From assembly GCA_002350545.1 (NCBI GenBank), contig DEEY01000002.1, positions 37,363 to 101,362 of the forward strand: 64,000 bases of DNA, given 5' to 3'. Positions 33,316-41,777 of this stretch are shown piece after piece. The notes under the pieces are model-generated. The model did not search any database. It was not told where the DNA came from and was given only the letters and a program-made list of their open reading frames with translations. Position numbers and translations under genes: made by a program. The stretch's first letter is position 1; every line of letters starts with the position of its first letter. The stretch comes from Candidatus Saccharibacteria bacterium UBA2866. GTDB lineage: Bacteria; Patescibacteriota; Saccharimonadia; Saccharimonadales; Saccharimonadaceae.

Positions 33316-33765
33316 GTGGAACGTTCGTTCAAGATAGGAGACAGTAAAGTTCTAGAAAGCCGCGAAACCTTAGACGGCACTATGATTCGTCGTCGTCGTG
33401 AATCGTCGGACGGTCATCGTTTTACTACTTACGAGAGAATTGAGATGCCGCCTCTCACAGTTACTAAGCGTAGTGGCAATAAAGAAATATATGATCGCGA
33501 CAAACTACTCCTCGCCGTCCGGCGTAGTGTTGGCAAGTTTTTTAATTCCGAGCTTGAAGTCGAAGAAGTAGTCAATAAGGCTTCTGATATACTATACTCT
33601 TATGGCACCGACGAAATCACCTCAAAGCAAATCGGCGAAGCCGTCCTTGACGTTCTAGCCAAAGTTAACGAAGTCGCCTATGTCCGATTCGCCAGTGTCT
33701 TCCGTGAATTTAAAACCCTAGAGGATTTTGAAAATATTTTAAAGGAACAGAAAAAGAAAAAATAG
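33316..33765 (+). CDS. nrdR: NrdR-like transcriptional regulator lacking zinc-ribbon cysteines
   Basis: 149 residues from a GTG start behind AAAGGAGG. The ATP-cone domain (PPLTVTKRSGNKEIYDRDKLLLAVRRSV ... VAYVRFASVFREFKTLEDF) is standard NrdR. The N-terminal zinc-ribbon keeps KVLESRETLDGTMIRRRRE and HRFTTYERIE, but the four cysteines (CPFC and CxxC) are replaced by RSFK-like and SSDG residues. NrdR represses ribonucleotide-reductase genes by binding paired boxes using this ribbon. Its likely target in the window is nrdDG, which has a promoter-overlapping inverted repeat. Confidence 0.85.
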   Translation: MERSFKIGDSKVLESRETLDGTMIRRRRESSDGHRFTTYERIEMPPLTVTKRSGNKEIYDRDKLLLAVRRSVGKFFNSELEVEEVVNKASDILYSYGTDEITSKQIGEAVLDVLAKVNEVAYVRFASVFREFKTLEDFENILKEQKKKK

Positions 33766-33767
33766 TT

Positions 33768-34022
33768 ATGCGGGTGGTATGTATTTATAGAGAAAACCAG
33801 GATTATTCTCGTTCGGTAAACGAATGGATTGAGAACCTTCGCCGTCAAACTGGTCGTACTGTCGAAACTTTAAATCCTGATACTAACACGCATTTTTGCG
33901 AAGCTTACGATATCGTTGAATACCCTACGATTGTTGCACTTGGCGATCGTGGCGACATTCGCGCCATCTGGAGTGGGCGTAATTTACCACTCATCAATGA
34001 AGTTTTATATTATATGATATAA
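33768..34022 (+). CDS. Small thioredoxin-fold-like protein
   Basis: 84 residues. The layout MRVVCIYRENQDYSRSVNEWIENLRRQTG ... EAYDIVEYPTIVALGDRGDIRAIWSGRNLP has the beta-alpha-beta and cis-Pro (YPT) pattern of a thioredoxin fold, but no CxxC. It is therefore not an obvious oxidoreductase. It starts 2 nt after nrdR without a clear Shine-Dalgarno sequence. The mscS -10 overlaps its stop codon. Fold assignment is by eye. Confidence 0.6.
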   Translation: MRVVCIYRENQDYSRSVNEWIENLRRQTGRTVETLNPDTNTHFCEAYDIVEYPTIVALGDRGDIRAIWSGRNLPLINEVLYYMI

Positions 34023-34029
34023 TAAGCTT

Positions 34030-34830
34030 ATGGAAACAATAAAGCATATTCTTGAGAACGTTTGGGTCCAACGAGGCATCTGGTCTTTTATTGTAGTAGT
34101 AGCCAGCGGTTTAGTTTATTTTCTCATCTCCAGATTCCTCAATAAAAAGGAAAAAGCCAACACCAAGATTCTCTCCCAGAAAAAGAACAAAACATTTATC
34201 CGTATGCTAAAAAGCATCATCGGCTACATTCTCGGCATAGTTACGATTTTAATGGTTTTACAAATATATGGCGTAGATGTTACTTCAATGCTTGCCGGAG
34301 TTGGCATCGCATCTATTGTTATTGGTTTTGCACTCCAAGACGCCTTGAAAGACATCTTTCGAGGCTTTGATATCGTTACTGATGGCTATTACGAGATTGG
34401 TGACGTTATTAAATTTGGCGACAATACTGGCCAAGTGCTTTCAATTAGTCTTCGCACTACCAAAATCCAAGACGTTAGCACCGGGAACATTGTTTCTATT
34501 GCTAACCGAAACATTGACCAAGTCGAAGTTGTTGCCGGGGCAGTTTATGTTAATATTCCCATGCCGTATGAGCTACCAGTTAAACAATCAGAGGAGCTCG
34601 CAAAATCCACTGTCAAAGCCATCGCAAAGAATGACAATGTTACAAATACTGCCTATCTAGGCCTTAACGATTTTTCTGACAACTACGTAAAACATCTTAT
34701 TGAAGTTGATTGTGACCCAATGAATAAGCTTCAAGTTCGTCGTGACGCCCTCCGCACTATTGCTGGCATTCTCGAAGAAAACAAAATCGCTATCCCTTAT
34801 CCCCAGCTCGACATCCACACCAAGAAATAG
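34030..34830 (+). CDS. Small-conductance mechanosensitive channel (MscS family)
   Basis: 266 residues with three transmembrane segments (about 12-32, 55-78, 83-105). TM3 reads MLAGVGIASIVIGFALQDALKD, the Gly/Ala pore helix of MscS, followed by the beta domain (GYYEIGDVIKFGDNTGQVLSISLRTTKI) and an alpha/beta C-terminal domain. Together with mscL it gives two-tier protection from osmotic shock. TATAAT (34018-34023) is 6 nt upstream; the mRNA is leaderless. Confidence 0.9.
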   Translation: METIKHILENVWVQRGIWSFIVVVASGLVYFLISRFLNKKEKANTKILSQKKNKTFIRMLKSIIGYILGIVTILMVLQIYGVDVTSMLAGVGIASIVIGFALQDALKDIFRGFDIVTDGYYEIGDVIKFGDNTGQVLSISLRTTKIQDVSTGNIVSIANRNIDQVEVVAGAVYVNIPMPYELPVKQSEELAKSTVKAIAKNDNVTNTAYLGLNDFSDNYVKHLIEVDCDPMNKLQVRRDALRTIAGILEENKIAIPYPQLDIHTKK

Positions 34831-34897
34831 TAGATTTGCCGACTCATTTTCATGCTATAATAATCATATATTAAGATATAAACATATAGGGGGCAAT

Positions 34898-36049
34898 ATG
34901 TCACCAGAAAATATAAACAGCTCAGAAAGACCTCACGATAATGATGCCGAACAACAGCCATCTCAAAACGAAATAAACAAAAAACTGGGCGGCTCTGCCT
35001 TATCTCAAACAACAAATAAAAGAATCCCACCCGAAGGGGATCCGCGACTTAACAAAATTCTGCACGCAGATGACGAGATTTCGCGCGAACTAAACACGGA
35101 AAATGTACAAAACTATCTGAAAGAGATTGGCATTGATCCTGATTTGGCGGGCACGCTATTATCCAGTGGGGTATTTGATGTTGTGGACAACCATGCATAC
35201 AGATTGTCGCTCTGGCAAAGAAAAGACGAGAAAGGGCAGCCATGCCTAGAAAGTACCACTCGAGATATGATAGGTCACAGTTCCTCATCTAACCACAAGT
35301 ATAAAATTTTTGAATACGATGATATTCTTGCCGTCTATGACTCAAAATTACTTTTTGAAGATAGACATTATGTTATGGATGAGGCCCCCTACGACGAAGA
35401 AATGAGCTTTACAAAATACAAGATTGAGACAGATAGGATAGCGCTCATTGAATCAAAAACTGGCAAACCAATTGCTCTAGGTGAATATAACTATGACGCA
35501 CCAGCCGACCTAGCCCACACAGATAGTTCGATAGAGAATATAAACAGCGAAAGCCTTGTTGACGGCATGGGAAAGTTTGACTTTCAAATCATAGATCCGG
35601 AAGGATTTGAAGAATTGGCCAACAAGCAGGTAGAAAGTAGCCCCATCATCAACGGGGTCAAAGAATCTCTGACGAGGCAAGAAGAAGCAGAGAAAAGAAA
35701 AGAACTTCAAGCGAAACAAAAGGGTGAGATAAGAGATAAGGAAGCAGAACTGGATAAAAACATTGAAAATGAAATTATCAAAAGTGGCGTCCTCGAATCA
35801 ATCATTGACTATGCCAAAAACAAACGATTGATTATGAAGTTCATTAAAAATAATAAAGGTCACATAAATATGATTGAGTCTCCTATGGGGAACTATCAAA
35901 TGTCCACCGATCTCAAAAAGGAACTGCTCAATTTGCCAGACGGCATGGCCTTAAAAACCAGGCTATATGGTCCCGCGGAGGACGAAAGAGAGTATAGTGT
36001 GCTTAATGACAAAGGTAAAAAAATCGGTGTTTTGGATGGTCGGGAATAA
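34898..36049 (+). CDS. Hypothetical protein with atypical codon use
   Basis: 383 residues, not recognised. A polar, probably disordered N-terminal 50 residues precedes a mixed alpha/beta part, a highly charged helical stretch (RQEEAEKRKELQAKQKGEIRDKEAELDKN region, ~235-265) and a small C-terminal domain. There is no signal peptide or membrane helix. AGA codons are used often for Arg and ATA for Ile, whereas neighbours prefer CGC/CGT and ATC/ATT. This suggests recent acquisition or weak selection. GGGGGC precedes the ATG; a TATAAT lies about 40 nt upstream. Confidence 0.7.
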   Translation: MSPENINSSERPHDNDAEQQPSQNEINKKLGGSALSQTTNKRIPPEGDPRLNKILHADDEISRELNTENVQNYLKEIGIDPDLAGTLLSSGVFDVVDNHAYRLSLWQRKDEKGQPCLESTTRDMIGHSSSSNHKYKIFEYDDILAVYDSKLLFEDRHYVMDEAPYDEEMSFTKYKIETDRIALIESKTGKPIALGEYNYDAPADLAHTDSSIENINSESLVDGMGKFDFQIIDPEGFEELANKQVESSPIINGVKESLTRQEEAEKRKELQAKQKGEIRDKEAELDKNIENEIIKSGVLESIIDYAKNKRLIMKFIKNNKGHINMIESPMGNYQMSTDLKKELLNLPDGMALKTRLYGPAEDEREYSVLNDKGKKIGVLDGRE

Positions 36050-36076
36050 AACATCAAGTATGATATAATAATAGAT

Positions 36077-39067
36077 ATGAAATATAGAGCTGGAGAACGC
36101 CGCAAGGCTATTGAATATGAAAAAGCCATTGCAGAGTGGTGGAAAAAGAATAAAACTTTTGAACAATCGGTAGAGAATCGTCCGATTGATAAATCCTACG
36201 TTTTTTATGATGGGCCACCATTTATTACCGGTAATCCTCACCACGGAACATTGCTTAGCTCTATCGTGAAAGATGCTGTTCCACGCTATTGGACTATGAA
36301 TGGTCGCAGGGTAGAACGTCGCTGGGGTTGGGATTGTCATGGTCTTCCGGCAGAGAATTATGTTGAAAAACAGCTAGGCATTACTGATCGCCGCGAAATC
36401 GGGACCAAATGGAGTCTCGAGGACTACATCATCAAAGCTCGCGAATCTATGGTTGCCAATTCCGAGACTTGGCGCAGTACCATTGACCGCGTCGGTCGCT
36501 GGGTTGATTTTGATAATTGCTACCGCACTATGAATAAAGACTTTATGGAATCCGTCTGGTGGGCTTTTAAGCAGCTTTATGAAGCTGGTAAAATCTACGA
36601 AGGTCGTAAGGTCTTAATGTACGATACCAAATTCGCCACTCCGGTATCTAAAGCCGAAGTTACTATGGACAACGATGCCTACCAAACCGTCACCGATCCA
36701 AGTGCGTATGTGAAGTTTAGACTAGTGGATTCTGAATCCACTTATTTCTTAGCTTGGACCACCACCCCTTGGACCTTGATGGGGAATCGCATGCTTGCCG
36801 TTAGTCCAAAAATGACTTATGCAAAAGCAAAAGTTGGCAGCGAAGTTTTTATTCTTGCTAAGACTCGTTTAAAAGAGGTCCTAAAGGGTACCGATTACGA
36901 AATCCTTGAAGAGGTGAAGGGTTCTAAGCTTGCTGGTTTAAACTATGAATCTATCGACGGCACAACTTGCAAAGTTTATACTGCTGATTTCGTTGGCGAA
37001 GAAGAAGGCACCGGTATTGTCCATTGTGCCCCAGCCTATGGCGAGGACGACTATGCTCTCTATTTAGAACACGAAAATGAGATTGAATTTGTTGATTGTC
37101 TAGACGAAAACGGCTATTATATCAAGGAATATGCCGATAAACTTCACGAGCTCGGCGTCCGTAATACCGACGAGCACGGCATTCAAATCTGGGTTGGCAA
37201 TAAGTTTATCGCCAAATGTATGGAAGAAAAGGGTATTATTTATAAGATTGAATACATTCAGCACGAATATCCTTTCAACCCACGCAGTAAAGAGCGCATC
37301 ATGTATCGTGCCTTCCCAAGTTGGTTCTTCGATGTTGAGGGCCAAAAACAAATGATGCTCGATGAAAACGAAAATATCAACTGGTTCCCGGGATATTTAA
37401 AACACGGTCGCTTTGCCAAGAATATTGAGGCCGCTCCTGATTGGAATCTTTCGAGGGATCGTTTCTGGGCTACTGCCATGCCGGTCTGGAAGGGCGACAA
37501 GGGAACGGTCAAAGTTGTCGGAAGTTACAAGGAACTAAAAGACCTCTCCGGCAAGGAATTAGATGATTATCACCGCCCTTGGGTGGATGAAATCGAATTT
37601 GATATCAAAGGCGAGCATTTCAAACGCATTGAAAAGGTTCTAGACTGCTGGTTTGAATCTGGTTCTATGCCGTTTGCTCAGCTCCACTACCCATTTGAAA
37701 ACAAGGAAAAATTCGAACGTAATTATCCGGCCGATTTCATTGTTGAATATGTCGGTCAGGTTAGAGCTTGGTTCTACTACGTTCACACCGTGAACACCGC
37801 TCTGGCAGAAATTGGTGCCTTTGGTGAAAAAGCCAAACAAGGTGCCAAAAACGCCTATAAGAATGTTATCACTACTGGTACTCTAGCCGGGAACGATGGG
37901 CGCAAGATGAGCAAATCTCTCGGCAATTACACCGATCCTAACGAATTGATGGACCAATACTCTGCAGACGCTCTCCGCTTCCTGCTCCTCAGCTCTCCAG
38001 TGCTTTCAGGCGAAGATTTCGCCTTACTAGATAAAGACGTTAACGACGTCAATCGTAAACTCGCCATGATTTGGAACGTTTACGATTTCTTCACTACTTA
38101 CGCCGAAGTCGAGAACCTTAGTACGGAGGAACTCGAAAATACTTCTATCCGAGGGCTTTCGGAGGTTGCTACCGAGAATGAGGGCGCGAGCCCCGTGAAG
38201 ACGGGCGCGAGCGACCCGTCCCGAGGAAGGAGTATTTCGAGTTCCTCACCACTAGATGTTTGGATAATTTCGCGTATATATGAGCTAAGAAATCAAATTA
38301 CCGAGGGTATGGAAGAATACAACATCCCCAAAGCTTTGGAAAATGTACTTCCATTTATCGATGATCTCTCCAACTGGTTTGTCCGTCGCAGTAGAAGACG
38401 CTTCAGCAAGAACGATGATGAGAAGGACAAAAAGCAAGCCTTTGCAACTCTTTACTATGCCTTAGTTTATCTATCAAAACTGCTCGCTCCGTTTACTCCA
38501 TTCCTCGCCGAGGAACTATATCAGAAGATGACTGGCAAGGAAGAATCCGTCCATCTCTTAGAATGGCCAAAGCCAGGCAAAATCGATCAGAAGATTTTAG
38601 ACAACATGGCTTACACCCGTCAGATTATAACCGACGCCCTTGCCCTCAGGATGCAAAAATCCGAGACCGAGGACCAAATTAAGATTCGCCAGCCTTTGTC
38701 TAAACTTACCTACGGTGGCGACAAATTAGATGATTACTACGAACGGATCATTGCTGATGAAGTTAACGTCAAAGCGGTAAAACACGGCAAGGAACTTGCT
38801 CTTGATAAGAAACTCACCAAAGAGCTTAAAGAAGAGGGAAGAGCTCGCGAGATTATCCGCGCCGTTCAGGCTGCCAGGAAACACGCCGGTCTTCAAGTTG
38901 ATGACGAAATCAAACTTTCACTCTCCTGTGACCTTCCAAAAGGCTACGAGGATCTCATTAAAACCGAAACGGGCACCAAAGAGTTTAGTAAGGACCAAAA
39001 CTACGCCTATGACGAAATCGCCAAGGTGAACGGCGAAAATATCACAATTTCTCTAGAAAGAGTTTAA
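36077..39067 (+). CDS. ileS: Isoleucyl-tRNA synthetase (with palindromic insertion)
   Basis: 996 residues, class I. The N-terminal PPFITGNPHHGTLLSSIVKD is the HIGH region, here HHGT. The CP1 editing domain (TTTPWTLMGNRMLAV; DEHGIQIWVGNKF) follows, then RDRFWATAMPVW, the GRKMSKSLGNYTDP loop and the anticodon-binding domain. No C-terminal zinc finger is seen. Residues about 684-724, just before SPLDVWIISRIYEL, are encoded by an in-frame inverted repeat and look foreign (Ser/Gly/Glu-rich). TATAAT lies 7 nt before the ATG. Confidence 0.95.
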   Translation: MKYRAGERRKAIEYEKAIAEWWKKNKTFEQSVENRPIDKSYVFYDGPPFITGNPHHGTLLSSIVKDAVPRYWTMNGRRVERRWGWDCHGLPAENYVEKQLGITDRREIGTKWSLEDYIIKARESMVANSETWRSTIDRVGRWVDFDNCYRTMNKDFMESVWWAFKQLYEAGKIYEGRKVLMYDTKFATPVSKAEVTMDNDAYQTVTDPSAYVKFRLVDSESTYFLAWTTTPWTLMGNRMLAVSPKMTYAKAKVGSEVFILAKTRLKEVLKGTDYEILEEVKGSKLAGLNYESIDGTTCKVYTADFVGEEEGTGIVHCAPAYGEDDYALYLEHENEIEFVDCLDENGYYIKEYADKLHELGVRNTDEHGIQIWVGNKFIAKCMEEKGIIYKIEYIQHEYPFNPRSKERIMYRAFPSWFFDVEGQKQMMLDENENINWFPGYLKHGRFAKNIEAAPDWNLSRDRFWATAMPVWKGDKGTVKVVGSYKELKDLSGKELDDYHRPWVDEIEFDIKGEHFKRIEKVLDCWFESGSMPFAQLHYPFENKEKFERNYPADFIVEYVGQVRAWFYYVHTVNTALAEIGAFGEKAKQGAKNAYKNVITTGTLAGNDGRKMSKSLGNYTDPNELMDQYSADALRFLLLSSPVLSGEDFALLDKDVNDVNRKLAMIWNVYDFFTTYAEVENLSTEELENTSIRGLSEVATENEGASPVKTGASDPSRGRSISSSSPLDVWIISRIYELRNQITEGMEEYNIPKALENVLPFIDDLSNWFVRRSRRRFSKNDDEKDKKQAFATLYYALVYLSKLLAPFTPFLAEELYQKMTGKEESVHLLEWPKPGKIDQKILDNMAYTRQIITDALALRMQKSETEDQIKIRQPLSKLTYGGDKLDDYYERIIADEVNVKAVKHGKELALDKKLTKELKEEGRAREIIRAVQAARKHAGLQVDDEIKLSLSCDLPKGYEDLIKTETGTKEFSKDQNYAYDEIAKVNGENITISLERV
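38126..38247. repeat. Inverted repeat, core family I (in frame in ileS)
   Basis: Arms 38126-38155 and 38220-38247 pair (GAGGAACTCG, AAATACT, CCGAGG blocks). The 64-bp core 38156-38219 has the same length as the core downstream of efp and matches it at about 49 of 64 positions, with uninterrupted identity over CCGAGAATGAGGGCGC. The arms of the two copies are unrelated, so only the core is shared. Confidence 0.87.
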
Positions 39068-39225
39068 TTCTATTTTATTTCTTCGAAACATTTGAAATCA
39101 CCCATATAAAAATTACAACTAGCACGGATTTTGGAGGAAACTGGAATTTCCGACAAAATCCGCCTGCCGTTGTAATTTTTATCTTGGCGAGATTTCAGCG
39201 TTGAGAAAAATAAATATAGAATTAA
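39064..39225. repeat. Long inverted repeat after ileS
   Basis: Arms 39064-39133 and 39154-39225 (about 70 bp each) are imperfect reverse complements, with long exact blocks (TTAATTCTAT, ATAAAAATTACAAC, CGGATTTTG). They enclose a 20-bp core with GGAAACTGGAATTTCC. The left arm contains the ileS stop codon. There is no U-run, so it is not a typical terminator. Confidence 0.8.
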
Positions 39226-39270
39226 CCCCTGTTAATTTGACAAAATGTGAAAAAATAAGCATAAAAGGTA

Positions 39271-39299
39271 TTGACAAATCAGCCTAAGTGTGCTATACT
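39271..39299 (+). promoter_or_regulatory. Strong consensus promoter of the surface operon
   Basis: TTGACA (39271-39276), 17 bp, TGCTATACT (extended -10, hexamer 39294-39299). It is one of the best consensus promoters in the window and gives a ~60-nt leader to the 73-residue gene. Confidence 0.85.
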
Positions 39300-39366
39300 C
39301 AAATCAAGTTAGAAAATAAAACAAACATTCTAACAAATAATAAAACAAAAACAAGGAAAAACAAAA

Positions 39367-39588
39367 ATGTCACAAACCCAAACTATCAAATTACCAAACA
39401 AAGTTATCGACTCCGAATGGCAAGACGATATCGACTACGAGCCATATGAAGACGAAAAAACTTACGTTTCACCAGATAGTATAAAAAAGGAGACGATTAC
39501 AAGAATCAAGCATTCACCTATTAAACTATCTATCCGTAATATGATAGATTGGAAGAAAGTTGACGAAGAGCTTGAGCTCGCAGCCTAA
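39367..39588 (+). CDS. Small hypothetical protein
   Basis: 73 residues, acidic, no membrane segment, not recognised. It begins MSQTQTIKLPNKVIDSEW and has DIDYEPYEDEKTYVSPDS in the middle. A weak AAGGA lies 12 nt before the ATG. A consensus promoter upstream and a terminator at 39781 suggest it is a highly expressed monocistronic or leader gene before the surface operon. Confidence 0.6.
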   Translation: MSQTQTIKLPNKVIDSEWQDDIDYEPYEDEKTYVSPDSIKKETITRIKHSPIKLSIRNMIDWKKVDEELELAA

Positions 39589-39780
39589 GACTAAAACCAA
39601 AATCGCAATTAACCTAAGAAAGGAAACCAATGTAAGATAAAAAGATAAATACAAACATTTATATCAACATTAAAGAAGGAATTGTCTATAAGATAGATAC
39701 CAACTAAATTATAAATTTACCACTAGCCATAACAAATCAAACGGTGTCATTTAACGGACCTCCTAACGCACCGCAAGGGT
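39589..39780. other. AT-rich untranslated stretch
   Basis: About 190 bases between the 73-residue gene and its terminator hold no supported gene. AAGAAAGGA is followed by an ATG directly joined to TAA (39630 region), a start-stop pair that could be chance. A minus-strand 13-codon frame behind AGGAGG near 39760 is too short to call. Confidence 0.4.
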
Positions 39781-39816
39781 AGAAAACCGAACATTGTGTT
39801 CGGTTTTCTGATTTTT
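39781..39816 (+). terminator. Terminator before the 109-residue gene
   Basis: AGAAAACCGAAC-ATTGT-GTTCGGTTTTCT followed by GATTTTTAT. Confidence 0.85.
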
Positions 39817-39839
39817 ATATCTCACTGATTACAAAACAG

Positions 39840-39868
39840 TTGACCCATCATTAAGGTTATGTTAAACT
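39840..39868 (+). promoter_or_regulatory. Promoter of the three-gene surface operon
   Basis: TTGACC (39840-39845), 17 bp, TAAACT (39863-39868) with an upstream TG (extended -10). Confidence 0.7.
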
Positions 39869-39908
39869 GAAAATAGAAAGGTCAACAAATAATAAAATAA
39901 TCAACTCT

Positions 39909-40238
39909 ATGGACAACTTACTCATAGATCGAGAAACCTTGGGCAGGTTTGTCGATGAACTTATTAAGAAAAAATCGCTAGAGGGCAATAACCCAGAAGA
40001 GTTAAATGCCTTAAGGGAAAAATCTATCAAGGAACTTGATGATAAAATTGCTCTAGCTATCTTTGGCGGTTTAAGTGAACAACAAGACGAAGAGCTCAAT
40101 CAACTCCTCGACCGCCCAGACACTTCAGAAACCGAATTCCAACAATTTTTCGAAAGAAATGGGCTCAATGTCGAAGAAGCTGTTTCTAGCACTGTCAAAA
40201 ACTTTGGCAGAGAGTTTTTAGGAGGTGAAAATGTCTGA
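39909..40238 (+). CDS. Small helical hypothetical protein
   Basis: 109 residues, acidic and predicted mostly helical, no membrane segment, no cysteine, not recognised. The ATG has no Shine-Dalgarno sequence although a ~34-nt leader is expected. Its stop overlaps the start of the next gene (ATGTCTGA), so the two are translationally coupled. It may be a cytoplasmic partner of the membrane protein that follows (inference). Confidence 0.65.
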   Translation: MDNLLIDRETLGRFVDELIKKKSLEGNNPEELNALREKSIKELDDKIALAIFGGLSEQQDEELNQLLDRPDTSETEFQQFFERNGLNVEEAVSSTVKNFGREFLGGENV

Positions 40239-41766
40239 ATCAGAATTCACAAGCTTTAACAATACTGCGGATAACCCATGGGCAAATGCAGAGATGGATG
40301 TAAGAAACGAAGCAGAGGAAACCTCGAAAGAAGTTGAAAAAAACGAGCCTAGCTTAGCAAACCGCATCAAAAACGAAATGACCTTATCTGAAATTAACGA
40401 ACTTGATATCAAGAATCTCCCAGAAGATGAGTATGCTGCTGTTAAAGAACGTATCAAGTATTATCGTGAAACTGGCGATGCTGGTCCAATTAAAGCTTCG
40501 GCCAATGAATCGGTCGACACGACCGAAGTAAATCTCCCTCCCAAAGTCCAAGAGACCAAAGAAAAGGCCGCCAAACATTCTGGCTTTAATCGTTTCATCA
40601 ACAACGCCACAGAAGTTGTCAAAGACCCGAAAAAGCTTGCTGCAATTGGCCTAACAGCTATGATTGCTACTGGCGCTGCCATAGGTGGTTATCAAGTCGG
40701 CAAGAGTCTCAACAGCAATGCCGAAACAAAACCTGATAAACAAATCGAAGAACAAGAAAAAGCCGAAACCGAAATTGGCATCAAAGATGGTTACGGCGAA
40801 AAAGGCATGTATCTATCTGAAAACAAACCATCAGAACTTTCTTTCGGTTCAGCCGTTGAAGTGGCCGAAGTTTGTGACGGTGATGAATGTGAAATGGTCA
40901 AGTATACCGCCGAAAACCAAGTTGAGTCCATGGCCTCCTATCTTGCAAATCTTCCAAAGGAACTACAACCAGAAGGCTTCAAAGGTCTTACTATTGCCGA
41001 AACAGAGCAAAAGCTCGAAAGCCTTAGTGATGAGGAATACGAAAAAGTCCAACAAGAGTTTAACAATGCCATCGACCAAGCCTTCACTCGCAGAATAAAA
41101 GTTGAAGGTCGACGAGCAAACGTCTTAATGAACAAGCAAGACGTTTCTGGCGATACGAATTACGAGAACATGAAGGCTGTCAAATGCGAAACTACCGAAA
41201 ATGCAATCATGCTACAACTATTCTGGACTAAAGATAACAACGCAAATAGTCCTGAAATCGGCTCCATGGTCCTTAAAATTATCTATGATGATGACGGCAA
41301 CATCATCGGCGGCTGTATCCAGCCTCTCAATGAATTAGATAGTTCGGTACTTGATGGCCTCGAAGAAAAGCATGACACTCCAAAAGAAACTGGCGCCCCA
41401 GATAACCCAGATACTCCAGATACCCCAGACACTCCAGATAATCCAACCCCAGAACCAACTCCTCCAGGTGGTCATCCTGCCAAGAATGAACAAGCCGAAA
41501 GAGATAATGCTGGTTCACGGGTAGACCAACAACCGCTTAATGAATCCAAAACCCCAAAGACTACCATAGAGCAAGACCGAAAACCAGTTCAACAAGCCCA
41601 CGAACAAGTCAGCAGTGGCAACACCGCCGGTTCATCAGCTGAAAAGCAAAAACAATCCGCTGTTGATAACAGTGAACAAACTAAGCAGAACAACCAAGAG
41701 TCCACTTCTCACGCCAATGACTCAGCTTCTGAACGTGCCAACGACTTTGCAGAAGGGAATTATTAA
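40231..41766 (+). CDS. Single-pass membrane protein with proline-rich and Gln/Asn/Ser-rich tail
   Basis: 511 residues. Charged cytoplasmic part (1-125), one transmembrane helix (about 132-152, LAAIGLTAMIATGAAIGGYQVG), an extracytoplasmic domain with a CDGDEC pair, then PDTPDTPDTPDNPTPEPTPP repeats (about 390-415) and a ~90-residue low-complexity Q/N/S/E tail. The start at 40231 follows GGAGGTG; a GTG at 40225 is less likely. The proline stretch may cross the cell wall. It forms an operon with the LPNTG protein 11 nt downstream. Not recognised as a family. Confidence 0.75.
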   Translation: MSESEFTSFNNTADNPWANAEMDVRNEAEETSKEVEKNEPSLANRIKNEMTLSEINELDIKNLPEDEYAAVKERIKYYRETGDAGPIKASANESVDTTEVNLPPKVQETKEKAAKHSGFNRFINNATEVVKDPKKLAAIGLTAMIATGAAIGGYQVGKSLNSNAETKPDKQIEEQEKAETEIGIKDGYGEKGMYLSENKPSELSFGSAVEVAEVCDGDECEMVKYTAENQVESMASYLANLPKELQPEGFKGLTIAETEQKLESLSDEEYEKVQQEFNNAIDQAFTRRIKVEGRRANVLMNKQDVSGDTNYENMKAVKCETTENAIMLQLFWTKDNNANSPEIGSMVLKIIYDDDGNIIGGCIQPLNELDSSVLDGLEEKHDTPKETGAPDNPDTPDTPDTPDNPTPEPTPPGGHPAKNEQAERDNAGSRVDQQPLNESKTPKTTIEQDRKPVQQAHEQVSSGNTAGSSAEKQKQSAVDNSEQTKQNNQESTSHANDSASERANDFAEGNY

Positions 41767-41777
41767 AAGGAGGAAAT

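Noticed and set aside
39700..39770. 13-codon minus-strand frame behind AGGAGG near 39760
   Set aside because: Too short and without promoter or conservation evidence.
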